Assembly: GCF_015709515.1 (NCBI RefSeq)
Contig: NZ_JADNQZ010000059.1
Span: forward strand, 310,001-374,000
Direction: 5' to 3'
DNA length: 64,000 bases
Origin: Methylocystis sp. H62
GTDB lineage: Bacteria > Pseudomonadota > Alphaproteobacteria > Rhizobiales > Beijerinckiaceae
Position 1 is the stretch's first letter; each line of letters begins with the position of its first letter. Below, piece after piece: positions 30,808 to 40,686 of the stretch. The notes beneath the pieces are model-generated. The model was not told where the DNA came from and ran no database searches. It saw only the letters and a program-made list of their open reading frames with translations. A program made the position numbers and the translations under genes.

Positions 30808-32685
30808 TCATCGCGCCGCCGGTCCGTCCGGGGGCGGCGGGTCCATGCGCGGCAGCAGCGGCGCGGCCGCGTCGGAGCGGCGGATGAAGGCTTGCGCGTC
30901 CAGCCCCAACGCCAATTCATCCCAGGGGCCGGCGAGTTCGAGGGCGATGCTTGGCGCTGAATCGGCGGTCTGACCGGCGCTGTCAGCTTCGCGCGCAACG
31001 GCCCTGACCGCGAGGCTACGCTCCGGCAGGCGCGCCGAGCCGCCGAAGGCAAGCGTAAACCCAGGACCGCGCGCGACGCCCTTGGCGATGTCGGCGACGC
31101 CGTTCTCTATCTTTACAGTGGCGCTGGCGGCGTCGAGCGTCGAGCGGCCCGAGCGGATGTCGATGGCGCTCGATAGAGGCCGCGTCTCCAGTCGGCGCAG
31201 CGCTTTCTCGAGGTCGACGCCGGAAATCTCCCCGTCGACAAGAGCGACGCTGGCGCGCCCGTTCAGGCTTTGCATCAGCGTCGCCATCCGGTCGCCGACG
31301 CCGTCGACCGCGAGAGTCGCGTTAAGCGCTCCCGCCAGAACAGGTTTTCCATAAGCGTCCCAGAGCAGCGGGCCCGCTTCGACCGCCGTCATTTGCGCAT
31401 TGGCCCGCAGCGCCAGCCCGTCGGGCGAAGGCGCGATCGAGGCCCGAAACTTCACTCCGCCGCGATAGGCGTGCGCCTGCGTTATCGCGAACTCGGCGGC
31501 GCCGTCGCGCAACGTGACTTCGATGGCGGCGTCTTCGACCTTCAGCCGGCCAAGTCTGGCGTGGCCGACGGCGAGATGCAGATCGACGTCGGCGCCGGAG
31601 AGGTCCGGGAGATCGAACGGCTGCTTGCTCCACTGTCCGTTCGCGGCGACAAGCGGCGGCGCGTCGGCGAGAAACGGCCGCAGGGAGAGGAACTCGCTCT
31701 GGAGCGCAGCCGTCAGCGTCGGGCGGCCATCCTCCTTCTGAAGGTCGATATCGCCGCGAAATTCGTTTCCGTCGACAAATAGACGTGCGCCCTTGAAATG
31801 CGCCTCTCCGGGCGCGAGCGTCGCCTGCGCGGAGAATTGCGCGTCAGTGAAGGGGCCGGGCAGTGGCGCGGCGACGCCGAAGAGCCGCAGCGCCTGCTGC
31901 GCCGAAGGCGCGCTGGCCGCCGCGCGCCCCTCGAAGCGGGCGTTGGCGCCAAGTTGTCCCACGCCTTGCGCCTCAGCCCGAAGGCTCTCGCCGTCAAGCC
32001 GGCCGGTCACGACGGACGGTTCACCACGCAACAGCGCTCCCGGACGCGCGACCCAGAAGATCGCCTCGAGCCGTTCGCCGTTCAAATCGAACGCGCCCGT
32101 CAGAGCCGCCGCCTCGCCGATGCGGCGCCATTCAAAATTCGCGTTGATTCGCTCCAGCGCGTAGACGCGGCTGCGGTAGGTGATCCGTGCGTCGCCGTCG
32201 ACGATCGACACCACGCCAAACCGCACATTATCGGCCGCCGCAGCTTCCAGCGTCGCCGGCTTTGCAGCGGCCGCTCGGGCGGCTGCGCCGGCCACGCCGG
32301 CCGGCTTTTTGTCAAGATCGATGCGGGCGCGCGCCCGGACGAGCTTCACCGACGCGACCTTGAGGCGCCCTGCGATCAGCGGCAGAACGTCGACGTCGCC
32401 GCGAAGTTCGCTCGACTCGATAAGCAGCGCGCCGTTCCGGTCGGCGAAGGCGACGCCTTCGACGGCGATGCTCGGACGCGGAAAGAGCGAGAAGCTCGTC
32501 CGGCCGCGCGCGGCGACATAAAGCCCCGAAGAGCCTTGGAGCTGGTCGGCGACGGCGTCCATGAGCGCGCCGGGCGAGAACAGCCACGGCGCGACGACGG
32601 CGGCGGTCGCCGCCAGGGTTGCCCCCGCCGCCAAGGCCGTCGCCAATAGCCGAAGCGCCGCGCCCGAAGGGCGGCGCGCTTTCAA
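30808..32685 (-). CDS. AsmA-family envelope protein
   Basis: A 625-residue protein anchored by one N-terminal membrane helix (LLATALAAGATLAATAAVV) with a long periplasmic part. The N-terminal AsmA-type segment (LFSLFPRPSIAVEGVAF, IESSELRGDVDVLPLIAGRLKVASV) and the C-terminal AsmA-like region (SLNGRASVALVDGEISGVDLE) are typical. AsmA-family proteins are beta-groove proteins linked to phospholipid transport to the outer membrane. The only available start in frame is a TTG at 32685 without a clear ribosome binding site. Confidence 0.85.
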   Translation of the reverse strand: MKARRPSGAALRLLATALAAGATLAATAAVVAPWLFSPGALMDAVADQLQGSSGLYVAARGRTSFSLFPRPSIAVEGVAFADRNGALLIESSELRGDVDVLPLIAGRLKVASVKLVRARARIDLDKKPAGVAGAAARAAAAKPATLEAAAADNVRFGVVSIVDGDARITYRSRVYALERINANFEWRRIGEAAALTGAFDLNGERLEAIFWVARPGALLRGEPSVVTGRLDGESLRAEAQGVGQLGANARFEGRAAASAPSAQQALRLFGVAAPLPGPFTDAQFSAQATLAPGEAHFKGARLFVDGNEFRGDIDLQKEDGRPTLTAALQSEFLSLRPFLADAPPLVAANGQWSKQPFDLPDLSGADVDLHLAVGHARLGRLKVEDAAIEVTLRDGAAEFAITQAHAYRGGVKFRASIAPSPDGLALRANAQMTAVEAGPLLWDAYGKPVLAGALNATLAVDGVGDRMATLMQSLNGRASVALVDGEISGVDLEKALRRLETRPLSSAIDIRSGRSTLDAASATVKIENGVADIAKGVARGPGFTLAFGGSARLPERSLAVRAVAREADSAGQTADSAPSIALELAGPWDELALGLDAQAFIRRSDAAAPLLPRMDPPPPDGPAAR

Positions 32686-32800
32686 CGATGCGGAAGGCTT
32701 GTCGGTTATGGCGGAGGGCAGCAGCCGTGCTCCTGAAGCAAAGTCTTCGGACGTTGCTTGTCGCGGCCAAGGGCGGCGATATAGTGGCGAAAGGCCGAGC

Positions 32801-33238
32801 CTAGCGCGCTTCCGCGCGCGACAGTTCGCTGCGGAGCGCGGTCAGGATCTCCTCGACGTAAAACGGTTTTTCGACCATGGCGTGCTCAAGATGCGCCTCG
32901 GGCAACCCTGCGCGCCCGCATCCCGTCGTGAAAATGAAGGGGCAGCCGCGGGCGGCGAGCGCGTCGGCGACCGGATCAATCCTTTCGTGGCCGATATTGA
33001 CGTCGAGCAAGGCCAGATCGACGCCATCCTCGCGGGACAGCCGCACCGCTTCGTCGACGCTGCGCGCCATCCCCGCGATAACTAAGCCGAATTCCGCGAG
33101 CGTCTCTTCGAGCGCCAGCGCGATATAGGGATCGTCTTCGACAATCAGCAGCCGTCGCCCGAGCAAAGGATCGCTCGTGCGCTGGGAGTCATCTCTCTGA
33201 GCGGCCGAGGAAGAAAGGCCGGAGCTTGAAACCGACAT
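32801..33238 (-). CDS. Single-domain response regulator
   Basis: A 145-residue protein that is nearly all receiver domain: LLIVEDDPYIALALE (acidic pair), phospho-acceptor Asp in LALLDVNIG, and Lys in MVEKPF. ATG 33238 is chosen; the frame runs upstream but is not protein-like. There is no output domain, so it would pass phosphate or bind a partner. No kinase gene is adjacent. Confidence 0.88.
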   Translation of the reverse strand: MSVSSSGLSSSAAQRDDSQRTSDPLLGRRLLIVEDDPYIALALEETLAEFGLVIAGMARSVDEAVRLSREDGVDLALLDVNIGHERIDPVADALAARGCPFIFTTGCGRAGLPEAHLEHAMVEKPFYVEEILTALRSELSRAEAR

Positions 33239-33270
33239 GAGTAAATGGTGGGGCGGAATGCCACAGTTGT

Positions 33271-33672
33271 CTAGCTTTCGGGCGGCTTTTGCAGCGAATT
33301 TGCTGCGAACATGGCGAATGCCGCCCAGACGGCGAGAGCGCACCAACTCAGGATCGTCAGCCCGCCGCCGATCGGCGCGGCGAGAGGAAACAGTCTTCCC
33401 GATAAGAAGACCCGCGCCGCCAGGTCGCTCGCGAACAGCGTGCCCCCCGCCTGGAGCGCCAGCGCGATCGCGGCGAGCCAATTCGCTTTTGGTCGCGGCG
33501 TCGTGCGGATAAGCGCCGCGAGGCCGACGCCGGCGGCGGCGTGGATCATTAGAAATTGGCTGGCGGTCGCGAGAAAAGGACTCGCGTCGGCATGGGCCGC
33601 GGCGGCGGCGAGAGACACGCCGGCCGCTCCTTGAAGAGCGGCGATCGTGGCGATGGCGAACGACAGTCTCAA
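33271..33672 (-). CDS. DUF423 family membrane protein
   Basis: A 133-residue protein with four hydrophobic helices. The pattern with AAAAHAD near residue 27, FLMIHAAAGVGLA, and a last GGGLTILSWCALAVWA fits the DUF423 (YgdD/YwdK) family of inner-membrane proteins. TTG 33672 is preferred: GGAG lies seven bases before it. Function unknown in the whole family. Confidence 0.82.
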   Translation of the reverse strand: MRLSFAIATIAALQGAAGVSLAAAAAHADASPFLATASQFLMIHAAAGVGLAALIRTTPRPKANWLAAIALALQAGGTLFASDLAARVFLSGRLFPLAAPIGGGLTILSWCALAVWAAFAMFAANSLQKPPES

Positions 33673-33710
33673 TGGCAAACTCCGTTTCGCGCAGCTAGAT
33701 GGCGTTCTCA

Positions 33711-33744
33711 GCTTAAGGAGAGTCGCAGCTTAAGGAGAGTCGCA
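33711..33744. repeat. Perfect 17-bp tandem duplication
   Basis: GCTTAAGGAGAGTCGCA occurs twice back to back (33711-33727 and 33728-33744) in the 315-base gap between the divergent DUF423 and M48 protease genes. It looks like a recent slippage duplication. The rest of the gap shows nothing else recognisable. Confidence 0.8.
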
Positions 33745-33987
33745 GGCGTCGCCAAATTATAGACTTCGAGCAGAATCGACAGCGTTCTTCATCGCGGATC
33801 GACCCCCTGCAACCGTCGTGTTGCAGGCGATTGAGATAACTGTGTCCAGGCTTTGGTTTTACTGCAACGGCCAAGAGAAAGATGTCGTCTGCACCAAAGT
33901 CGAGATCAGCGGCGACATAAGGCGGCGCTCTCGCAAAGCCGGGCGCGCTTTCCTATATTGGCGCATGAAAGTTTGCGGGAGAGAAGA

Positions 33988-35223
33988 ATGAGCGCAATGG
34001 GCGTCGTGATTTGTCTGGCGATCGCCGCCTCGGCCGCCCTCGGCGTGTATCTGCGCATGCGGCAGACGGCGACGGTCGAGGCCCATGCCGATCGGGTGCC
34101 GGCCGATTTCGCGCAGGAAGTCACGCTCGACGAGCATCGCCGCGCCGCCGAATATACGATCGCAAAAACAAAATTTTCCGTCGCCGAAACGATTTTCGAC
34201 GCCGCGATGTCTATCGCGTGGCTGGCGCTGGGGCTCGCGCCGCTTTACGCGGCGATCGCCGCCTTCGTCGAACCTGGCCTGGTTCGCAGCGTTCTGTTCG
34301 TTCTCGTCTTCGGCGTGATCGGCAGTTTGATCGACATGCCCTTCGCCGCAGCGCGCGCCTTCTGGCTCGAAGACAGGTTCGGATTCAATCGGCTGACGCC
34401 GCAAAAGTTTCTCGTCGACCAAGCAAAGTCCGGCGCGCTGGAACTCGCGATTTCGACGCCCTTGCTCTTCGGCATGTTCTGGCTTCTGGGCGCCGCCCCC
34501 GACACATGGTGGCTCATCGCTTATGTCGTTTTCATCGCCATCGCGATTGCGATGACAGTGATCTATCCGACCGTCATCGCGCCGCTGTTTAACAAATTTT
34601 CGCCGCTTGAAGACGGCGCCATGAAGCGGCGCATGGAGTCGCTGCTCGCCAGATGCGGCTTCGAGTCGAAAGGCCTCTATGTGATGGACGCCTCGACGCG
34701 CTCCACGCATGGCAACGCTTATTTCAGCGGCTTCGGCAAGGCCAAGCGCATCGTCTTTTTCGACACGCTGCTCGAGAAACATTCGCCGGACGAGATCGAA
34801 TCGATTCTCGCGCATGAACTCGGCCATTTCAAATTCGGCCATGTGCGGCAGATGCTGGCGCTGGCGGCCGCGATCGCCTTCGTCGGTTTCGCGGCGCTGT
34901 GGTGGGCCTTCGGCTCGGATGTCTTCGCCGGCTGGTTCGGCCTGCCGAACGACCCTGGCGTGGTGCTCGTCGCGCTGCTGCTTGCCCGAGAGCCGATCTC
35001 GCATGTCCTGTCGCCCTTGCTTGCGTGGCGGTCGCGCCGGGCGGAGTTCGAAGCCGACGCCTTCGCCCGCGAGATCGTCGGCAAGGAGCCGATGATCTCG
35101 GCTTTGACCCGGCTGACGCGCGACAACCTCGCAACGCTGACGCCCGACCCGCTCTACGCCACCTTCTATTTCTCGCATCCGCCCGTGCCGGTGCGGGTCG
35201 CGCAACTGCGCGCCGCGGCGTAG
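33988..35223 (+). CDS. M48 (Ste24-like) membrane metalloprotease
   Basis: A 411-residue zinc protease of the CAAX-prenyl-protease/Ste24 type. The zinc site HELGH is in ILAHELGHFKFGH near residue 275, and the third ligand Glu is in FEADAFARE. It has about seven membrane helices on both sides of the active site. ATG 33988 follows GGGAGAG. In bacteria these act in membrane-protein quality control; prenylation is not expected. Ends with the family SHPPVPVRV motif. Confidence 0.92.
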   Translation: MSAMGVVICLAIAASAALGVYLRMRQTATVEAHADRVPADFAQEVTLDEHRRAAEYTIAKTKFSVAETIFDAAMSIAWLALGLAPLYAAIAAFVEPGLVRSVLFVLVFGVIGSLIDMPFAAARAFWLEDRFGFNRLTPQKFLVDQAKSGALELAISTPLLFGMFWLLGAAPDTWWLIAYVVFIAIAIAMTVIYPTVIAPLFNKFSPLEDGAMKRRMESLLARCGFESKGLYVMDASTRSTHGNAYFSGFGKAKRIVFFDTLLEKHSPDEIESILAHELGHFKFGHVRQMLALAAAIAFVGFAALWWAFGSDVFAGWFGLPNDPGVVLVALLLAREPISHVLSPLLAWRSRRAEFEADAFAREIVGKEPMISALTRLTRDNLATLTPDPLYATFYFSHPPVPVRVAQLRAAA

Positions 35224-35429
35224 CGGGCGCGAGGCGCGTCAACCGCGGTTTCTTCGCAGGCGCGCGATCCCTTCAGTGCGATCGACGACGGCGATAGCGC
35301 CGTCGCAATCGTGCGAACCCATCGCGCGAAGCGCTTACGGCGACTGCATCGTCCATTTGGTCGGATGATCTGCGGGAGAATGGCGCCTGTAAAGACCAGG
35401 GCGCGGAGAGCCGAGCTTGCTGGCGATCT

Positions 35430-38267
35430 ATGCCCGTGCCAATGAAAGCATCGCCGTTGGCGGTCGCCGAGGTGGAACCAAGAGGTCGGAGCGTGAAGGC
35501 TTCTCGACGCGAGTTCGCCAAACTGGTCACCGCGAGCGGCATTGCGCTCAGCCTGTCGCGTCTCGCCCTCGCGAATGAACCTGGATTCGCCGCACGCGAG
35601 ACGCTGCCTGGAAGGCAGCGTTGGAACCCGGCCGCCACAGGCATGGGCCGGATTGATGGGGTGGCCAAAGTCACAGGGGCGAAGCTGTACGCGTCCGATT
35701 TCCGCGCCGCGGATCTCCCGGGATGGCCGACGCATACCGCGCACGCCATGCTCATCCGGACGGCGAACGCCACGCATATCTACGAGGGCGTTGATCTCGC
35801 GCGCTTGAGCGGCGCGTTAAAGCCTTCCGTGGTCGTCACCGCAGCTGATCTCGCGCGCATCGGCGCTCGCGTTCCAAAATTTTATTCCGGCGACCTGTTC
35901 TGCCCCGTCGGCAAGACGCCCTTGTATCTTGGTCAGCCGGCGGCTCTGTTGATCTATGAAAGCTTCGACAATTTCGATCAGGCGCGGCTTGCCTTACGCA
36001 ACGAAACGCTCCTGAAATTCGGCGCGGAAACTGGCCCCGTCGTCGAGCGCGACTACGGCGCGTTTCGATTCACGCGCGTCGCCGGCGCGACGCCAGACGC
36101 GCCCGACGTGTACTCGCCGGTCAAGGATGGCTGGGTCAGTCCAGGGTTCTTTCAAGACGGGGGCGGCCCAATATGGGCGCGGCTCCCCGTGCCGACAGGG
36201 GCCGCCTACGCCAATGCGGCGAGCTACGGCGAACAGATCCGCGCTGAACTTGAGGCCGACAATCCAAGCCTTCTCGTTCTTGATCGCGAATTTGAGACCC
36301 AGTCCGTTGATCCAATGTTTCTCGAGCCCGAATGCGGTCTTGCCTGGTATGACGCCGATCGCAAGAACCTGGAGCTCGTGCTCGGCGTGCAGTCGCCGTA
36401 CGACGCCGCAACCTCAGTCGCAACCCTGCTGGGCAACGCCCGCGCCAACTTCAAGCCGGCGCATATCAACGCGCATTTCGCTTATATGGGCGGCGGATTT
36501 GGGGGACGCGACCACACGCCATTCCCGCTTTACGTCGCGCTGGCCGCGATGTTCCTTCCCGGTCGCCCCGTGCGGCTCTCCCAAGATCGTTATCAGCAGT
36601 TCCAGGGGGGAATTAAGCGGCATGCGTTCAAGATGCGCACACGCATCGGCGTCGATCGAGCGACAGGCAAAATCTCCGCCTTCGCCGCTGACCATGTGCT
36701 GAATGGCGGCGGCCTCGCCAATTATTCGGCGAGCGTGGCGGCGGTTTCCGCCAATGCCGCGATCGGCATCTACGATGTTCCAAAAGTCGACGTCACTACC
36801 GTCGCGCTGCATTCACGCGGCGTGACGGCAGGGTCGATGCGCGGCTATGGCACGCTGCAGACGATGACGGCGCTGGAAGTGTTGATTGATGAGGCGGCGT
36901 CGGCGCTGGCGATTGATCCGATCGAATTTCGCCGACGCAACGCGCTGAAGACCGGCGGTAGGACGATGGCGGGAAACACCTATGACGTCGTGGTTCGCAC
37001 GCCCGAGATCCTCGACAGACTGGAAAAGCATGCGATCTGGCGACAGCGCGCCGAAGAGAAAGCGCGCGGACGGCGCCCGGGAAGCGTTGTCGGCACGGGA
37101 GTGGCTTGCGTCACCAAGGATTACGGCAGTGGAGCCGACACTTCTTTGTCGTCAGTTGAGGTCGATCCAAAGGGTCGGATCTCCATCCATTGCGATCACG
37201 TCGAGATGGGGAACGGCATAGGGACGGCGCTTGCGAACCGGGTCGCGGCCCATCTCGGCGCCGTGGCCGACGAAGTCGCCGTCGCGGAAGTCGACCGCTT
37301 CGGCGCGCTCGGGCTCGTCACCTCCGGCGATTCTTACACGATGGACCAGGCGACGCAGGACGCCGCGCAACGCGATCCGCGCTGGGTTCCGGCGATCAGT
37401 TCGCCAACGAGTTCCTCGATTGGCGCGCACGTCGGAACTCATTCGGCGTCGGAAGCCGCCCGCGTCATCTTCCGGTTCGGGCTGTGGCCCGCGGCGCTCG
37501 AACTATGGGGACTCGCGCCAACCGATCCGAGAGCCGCGAAATGGGACGCGGCGCGTTGGGAGCAGGGGCGGCTCACGATGCCGGAGTTGAGACCTTTGCC
37601 GCTGTCGGAGATCGCCGCAAGGGCCCATGCGCGCAAAGGCGTGACAGGGGCGATGGCGCACAGCTTCTCTCGCTGGTCGTGGTCGAAAGCGACGTTTGCG
37701 ATCGGCGGACAACCGTGGACGGCGGAGATCGATGCGCTGGCCGTGCGAAAGAGTTCTGGAAAATTCGTTCGGTTGGATCGCGCCGATGTCAAATATCCGC
37801 CCACCGTGTTCAACCGGATCGGGACCTCCTACACATCGCTATGCGGCGCGCTGGTCCGTGTCGAGATCGAGCGAGACACCGGCGCCTTGCGCATCGACAG
37901 GGCATATACCGTCCTCGAATGTGGTCGCGCGCTGACGCCTGAAATCGTGCTTGGCCAGGCGCAGGGCGGTTTCGCGATGGGCGTCGGCTACGCGCTCCTC
38001 GAATCGCTGCCGCTTTATGAAGACGGACCCGGCAATGGCCAATGGAATCTCGGACAATATTTGATCGCGCGCGGGTCGGACCTGCCTCGGCAGGGGCTCG
38101 AGATCGACGTGTTGCCCCCGCTGCCGAACGATCCGCCAAAGGGCATGGCTGAGGTCGTTATGATTCCCATCGTTCCAGCGTTGTTAAACGCGATCTTCGA
38201 CGCGACGGGGCGTCGCTTCCATGCCCTGCCGGTGACTCAACACGTGCTCAAGGGAGCGCTCACGTGA
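35430..38267 (+). CDS. Molybdenum hydroxylase large subunit (xanthine dehydrogenase/isoquinoline oxidoreductase type)
   Basis: A 945-residue molybdopterin-binding subunit. A twin-arginine signal lies at residues 25-50 ([16 protein letters not shown]), so the enzyme should be exported folded to the periplasm. The aldehyde oxidase a/b hammerhead domain follows ([19 protein letters not shown]). The cofactor motif [12 protein letters not shown] is near residue 350. The C-terminal [11 protein letters not shown] carries the expected active-site Glu. The lack of a FAD subunit and the adjacent cytochrome match the periplasmic IorAB-like group. Substrate unknown. An ATG at 35442 is an alternative start. 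Confidence 0.92.
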   Translation: MPVPMKASPLAVAEVEPRGRSVKASRREFAKLVTASGIALSLSRLALANEPGFAARETLPGRQRWNPAATGMGRIDGVAKVTGAKLYASDFRAADLPGWPTHTAHAMLIRTANATHIYEGVDLARLSGALKPSVVVTAADLARIGARVPKFYSGDLFCPVGKTPLYLGQPAALLIYESFDNFDQARLALRNETLLKFGAETGPVVERDYGAFRFTRVAGATPDAPDVYSPVKDGWVSPGFFQDGGGPIWARLPVPTGAAYANAASYGEQIRAELEADNPSLLVLDREFETQSVDPMFLEPECGLAWYDADRKNLELVLGVQSPYDAATSVATLLGNARANFKPAHINAHFAYMGGGFGGRDHTPFPLYVALAAMFLPGRPVRLSQDRYQQFQGGIKRHAFKMRTRIGVDRATGKISAFAADHVLNGGGLANYSASVAAVSANAAIGIYDVPKVDVTTVALHSRGVTAGSMRGYGTLQTMTALEVLIDEAASALAIDPIEFRRRNALKTGGRTMAGNTYDVVVRTPEILDRLEKHAIWRQRAEEKARGRRPGSVVGTGVACVTKDYGSGADTSLSSVEVDPKGRISIHCDHVEMGNGIGTALANRVAAHLGAVADEVAVAEVDRFGALGLVTSGDSYTMDQATQDAAQRDPRWVPAISSPTSSSIGAHVGTHSASEAARVIFRFGLWPAALELWGLAPTDPRAAKWDAARWEQGRLTMPELRPLPLSEIAARAHARKGVTGAMAHSFSRWSWSKATFAIGGQPWTAEIDALAVRKSSGKFVRLDRADVKYPPTVFNRIGTSYTSLCGALVRVEIERDTGALRIDRAYTVLECGRALTPEIVLGQAQGGFAMGVGYALLESLPLYEDGPGNGQWNLGQYLIARGSDLPRQGLEIDVLPPLPNDPPKGMAEVVMIPIVPALLNAIFDATGRRFHALPVTQHVLKGALT

Positions 38268-38325
38268 CGACTGTGCGCATGAGGATCAAGGGAGCGCTCA
38301 CGTGACGACCGTGCGCATGAGGATC
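38250..38325. repeat. 38-bp tandem duplication at the subunit junction
   Basis: Two head-to-tail copies (38250-38287 and 38288-38325) differ at one base (ACT/ACC). Each includes the large-subunit end and the small-subunit start (AAGGGAGCGC ... GTGACGAC ... ATGAGGATC). Because 38 is not a multiple of three, the first GTG (38264) opens a 13-residue frame that ends at TGA 38303-38305, overlapping the real GTG start at 38302. Confidence 0.95.
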
Positions 38326-38817
38326 AATGGCCGCGCATATGGCCCGGTGAAGGTGCGCGACGAGCTGACCATGAATGATTTTCTGCGCGAGCGCCTCGGA
38401 CTTACCGGCACCAAATTTGGCTGCGGCGCCGGGCAGTGCCTCAGTTGCGCAGTGATCATCGACGATCCGGACGGGACGAGCCACACCAGTCCAACCTGCA
38501 TCGTTCCGGCGGCGAGCTTCAACGGGAAATCCATTCGGACCGTGGAAGGCCATGCGAAGAACGGCGAACTCACTGCGCTGCAAAGATCGTTCATCGAGCA
38601 TTTCGCGTTCCAATGCGGCTATTGCACAGCCGGCTTCTTGAACGAGGGACAGGTTCTGCTGGAGCGTCTGGCGAAGACGCCGGTGGCGCGCGCCGATCTC
38701 GAGAAAACAATCGTTGATGCGTTTGACGGACATCTGTGCCGTTGCACGGGCTACTTCAAATATCACGAGGCTGTGCGCGACGTCATTCTCGCCGATCCGG
38801 GACGATATCTGACGTAG
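38302..38817 (+). CDS. Molybdenum hydroxylase small subunit, two [2Fe-2S] clusters
   Basis: A 171-residue iron-sulphur subunit. The N-terminal plant-ferredoxin cluster has CGAGQCLSC and a later Cys in SPTCIVPA; the C-terminal helical cluster has [10 protein letters not shown] and [11 protein letters not shown]. It passes electrons from the Mo cofactor. It lacks its own signal and would be carried out with the large subunit. GTG 38302 lies in the second copy of a 38-bp duplication. Confidence 0.94.
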   Translation: MTTVRMRINGRAYGPVKVRDELTMNDFLRERLGLTGTKFGCGAGQCLSCAVIIDDPDGTSHTSPTCIVPAASFNGKSIRTVEGHAKNGELTALQRSFIEHFAFQCGYCTAGFLNEGQVLLERLAKTPVARADLEKTIVDAFDGHLCRCTGYFKYHEAVRDVILADPGRYLT

Positions 38818-38863
38818 TGAAAACGGCGTTCCGCAGGAGCGCGGCGCAGGAGGGGGACCGAGG

Positions 38864-39451
38864 ATGAAATTTGCGGTTCTCGCAGGGGTCGTGGGGCTAA
38901 CGACATGCGTGACGTCCGACTGCCAATCGGCGACGCTCGCGACTCCAGAAAGTTTTGCCGCCATTAGCGACGCCGCGGCGCGGTCCGCGGCCTTGTTTGC
39001 CGAACTCGGCAAAGTCCTGACCAGTCCACGCTGCGTCAATTGCCATCCCGCCGGCGATCGCCCGCATCAGGGTGAACTGGGCCGGAGTCACCAGCCGCCG
39101 GTCGAGCGCGGGCCGGATGGCCGAGGCCTCACGGCGATGCGCTGTCCGATCTGCCATCAGGACGCCAATTTCGACCCCGGCCGCGTTCCCGGTCACCACG
39201 AATGGCGTCTCGCGCCGCGTGCGATGGGCTGGGAAGGCAAAACGCTCGGTGATATCTGTGCGCAGATCAAAGATCAGTCGCGCAACGGCGGCCGTTCGCT
39301 GGACGCGCTTGCACGCCACATTGGCGGCGACACGCTCGTCGGCTGGGCGTGGTCGCCCGGATTTGGCCGTCAACCCGCGCCGGGAACGCAGAAGGAGGCG
39401 GGGGCGCTCGTCGAAGCATGGATCAACACCGGGGCGGTATGCCCGAATTAG
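38864..39451 (+). CDS. Diheme cytochrome c-type electron carrier
   Basis: A 195-residue exported protein with two CxxCH heme sites, CVNCH near residue 57 and CPICH near residue 93, and a conserved middle part ([17 protein letters not shown]). The N-terminus carries a short signal that also contains Cys ([10 protein letters not shown]), possibly a lipobox. GGAGG lies upstream of ATG 38864. Position after the two hydroxylase subunits suggests it takes their electrons to the respiratory chain; this is inference from context. Confidence 0.88.
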   Translation: MKFAVLAGVVGLTTCVTSDCQSATLATPESFAAISDAAARSAALFAELGKVLTSPRCVNCHPAGDRPHQGELGRSHQPPVERGPDGRGLTAMRCPICHQDANFDPGRVPGHHEWRLAPRAMGWEGKTLGDICAQIKDQSRNGGRSLDALARHIGGDTLVGWAWSPGFGRQPAPGTQKEAGALVEAWINTGAVCPN

Positions 39452-39573
39452 CGGAGGATAAGCGAACCCCGCGCGGCTTCCGGCGGCGATCGCACGACGC
39501 CCCCGCATCTATCGTCGAGACAATTGGCCGTCCACGCCGCGCCTTTGCTGTCCTCATCTCACTGGAGAGTCTC

Positions 39574-40686
39574 ATGATGCCCACCACGCTCACGACGAGC
39601 GGTCTCCGCAAGCTGCTGTCGTCGGTTGTCGTCTTTGGATTATCGGTTTCGCCCGCGTTCGCGACGGAGTCGCCAAGCTACTTCACAGGACTTGTCGGCG
39701 CCGAGACGGCCAGCCCCGCCGACATCGCCAACAAAAACCTGCTGCAGCTGAATACGTCGATGTTCCAGCTGTATGGCGACGCCGCACAGATCTTCAAGAA
39801 AAACATCCTCGCGAAGCATCCGATTATTCTGGGACTGTTTTCCGGCGCCGGCGGGCGATTTATCCTTTATCGTCCCGGCATGGCGCCGATTGAGGCGCCG
39901 CAGGCGCCGATCGTCTATCAGTTGCTGAAATCGGTTGGCCACAGCACGATGGCGTTGGCCGAAGTCGTCGTTCCGTATCTGAACAGTCCCAAGGACACGA
40001 CATGGCGCGGCGCGTTGGCGGCGTATCGGAGCCGCATGCAATCCGCGCTCGACACGCTTGATGCGAGCGGCATGCAAAAAGACTGGCGAACAAACAATCG
40101 AAGCATTCTGCGAAACAATATCGCGTTCATGGACGAGTGCCTGAAAAATAATGCGATCTCAGCGGAAGGCCTGCAGAAATTCGCCAAGACGCAGTCGCCG
40201 CTGCTGAAGAAAAATATCGCTTGGGCGGCGCAAACTCAGGTCGCCCATTGGATGGATGTCCTCGGCGGTTGGAAAGAGATGCTTGGCGCCGACTGGGACA
40301 AAACCTATGCGGCCAGCAATACGATCTACGTCGCCCGCCAGAACAATGTCCTGTTCAGCGTGCTGGCGCAGTTCTTCGGACCTGAGGCCATCAATGATCG
40401 CCTGATGCTGATCGAGACAATCTCATTCACTACGACGCCCGACGATATGCTGGAATCGCTGACGCGCATCATCGCCGACCGATCGGTGGGCGCCGCCTTC
40501 TTTGGCGACTCCCATCTCATGGATTTTGAATTGATGGGCGGTGACGCACGGCAAGCGATCATCGATGAAGACGCGAAGCGCAAGATGAATGTGGTCCTGC
40601 CGCCGCAAGTGCCGTTCGGCTCGCATCAATGGCCGACGTTGATCACGCCGGGGCCCGGCGCGAAGAGCTTGAGCGACCTTCCGTGA
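39574..40686 (+). CDS. Exported protein of unknown function in the molybdenum hydroxylase operon
   Basis: A 370-residue protein with a signal peptide (LLSSVVVFGLSVSPAFA-T). The mature part is mostly helical (NKNLLQLNTSMFQLYGDAAQIFKKN...). No catalytic motif or domain is recognised. GGAG lies six bases before ATG 39574; ATG 39577 is the alternative. Its stop overlaps the next gene start (GTGA). Tight packing with the hydroxylase genes suggests a shared substrate or maturation role. Confidence 0.8.
   Translation: MMPTTLTTSGLRKLLSSVVVFGLSVSPAFATESPSYFTGLVGAETASPADIANKNLLQLNTSMFQLYGDAAQIFKKNILAKHPIILGLFSGAGGRFILYRPGMAPIEAPQAPIVYQLLKSVGHSTMALAEVVVPYLNSPKDTTWRGALAAYRSRMQSALDTLDASGMQKDWRTNNRSILRNNIAFMDECLKNNAISAEGLQKFAKTQSPLLKKNIAWAAQTQVAHWMDVLGGWKEMLGADWDKTYAASNTIYVARQNNVLFSVLAQFFGPEAINDRLMLIETISFTTTPDDMLESLTRIIADRSVGAAFFGDSHLMDFELMGGDARQAIIDEDAKRKMNVVLPPQVPFGSHQWPTLITPGPGAKSLSDLP

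Noticed and set aside
33859-35205. Minus-strand frame of 448 codons
   Set aside because: Antisense to the M48 protease with its HELGH motif.
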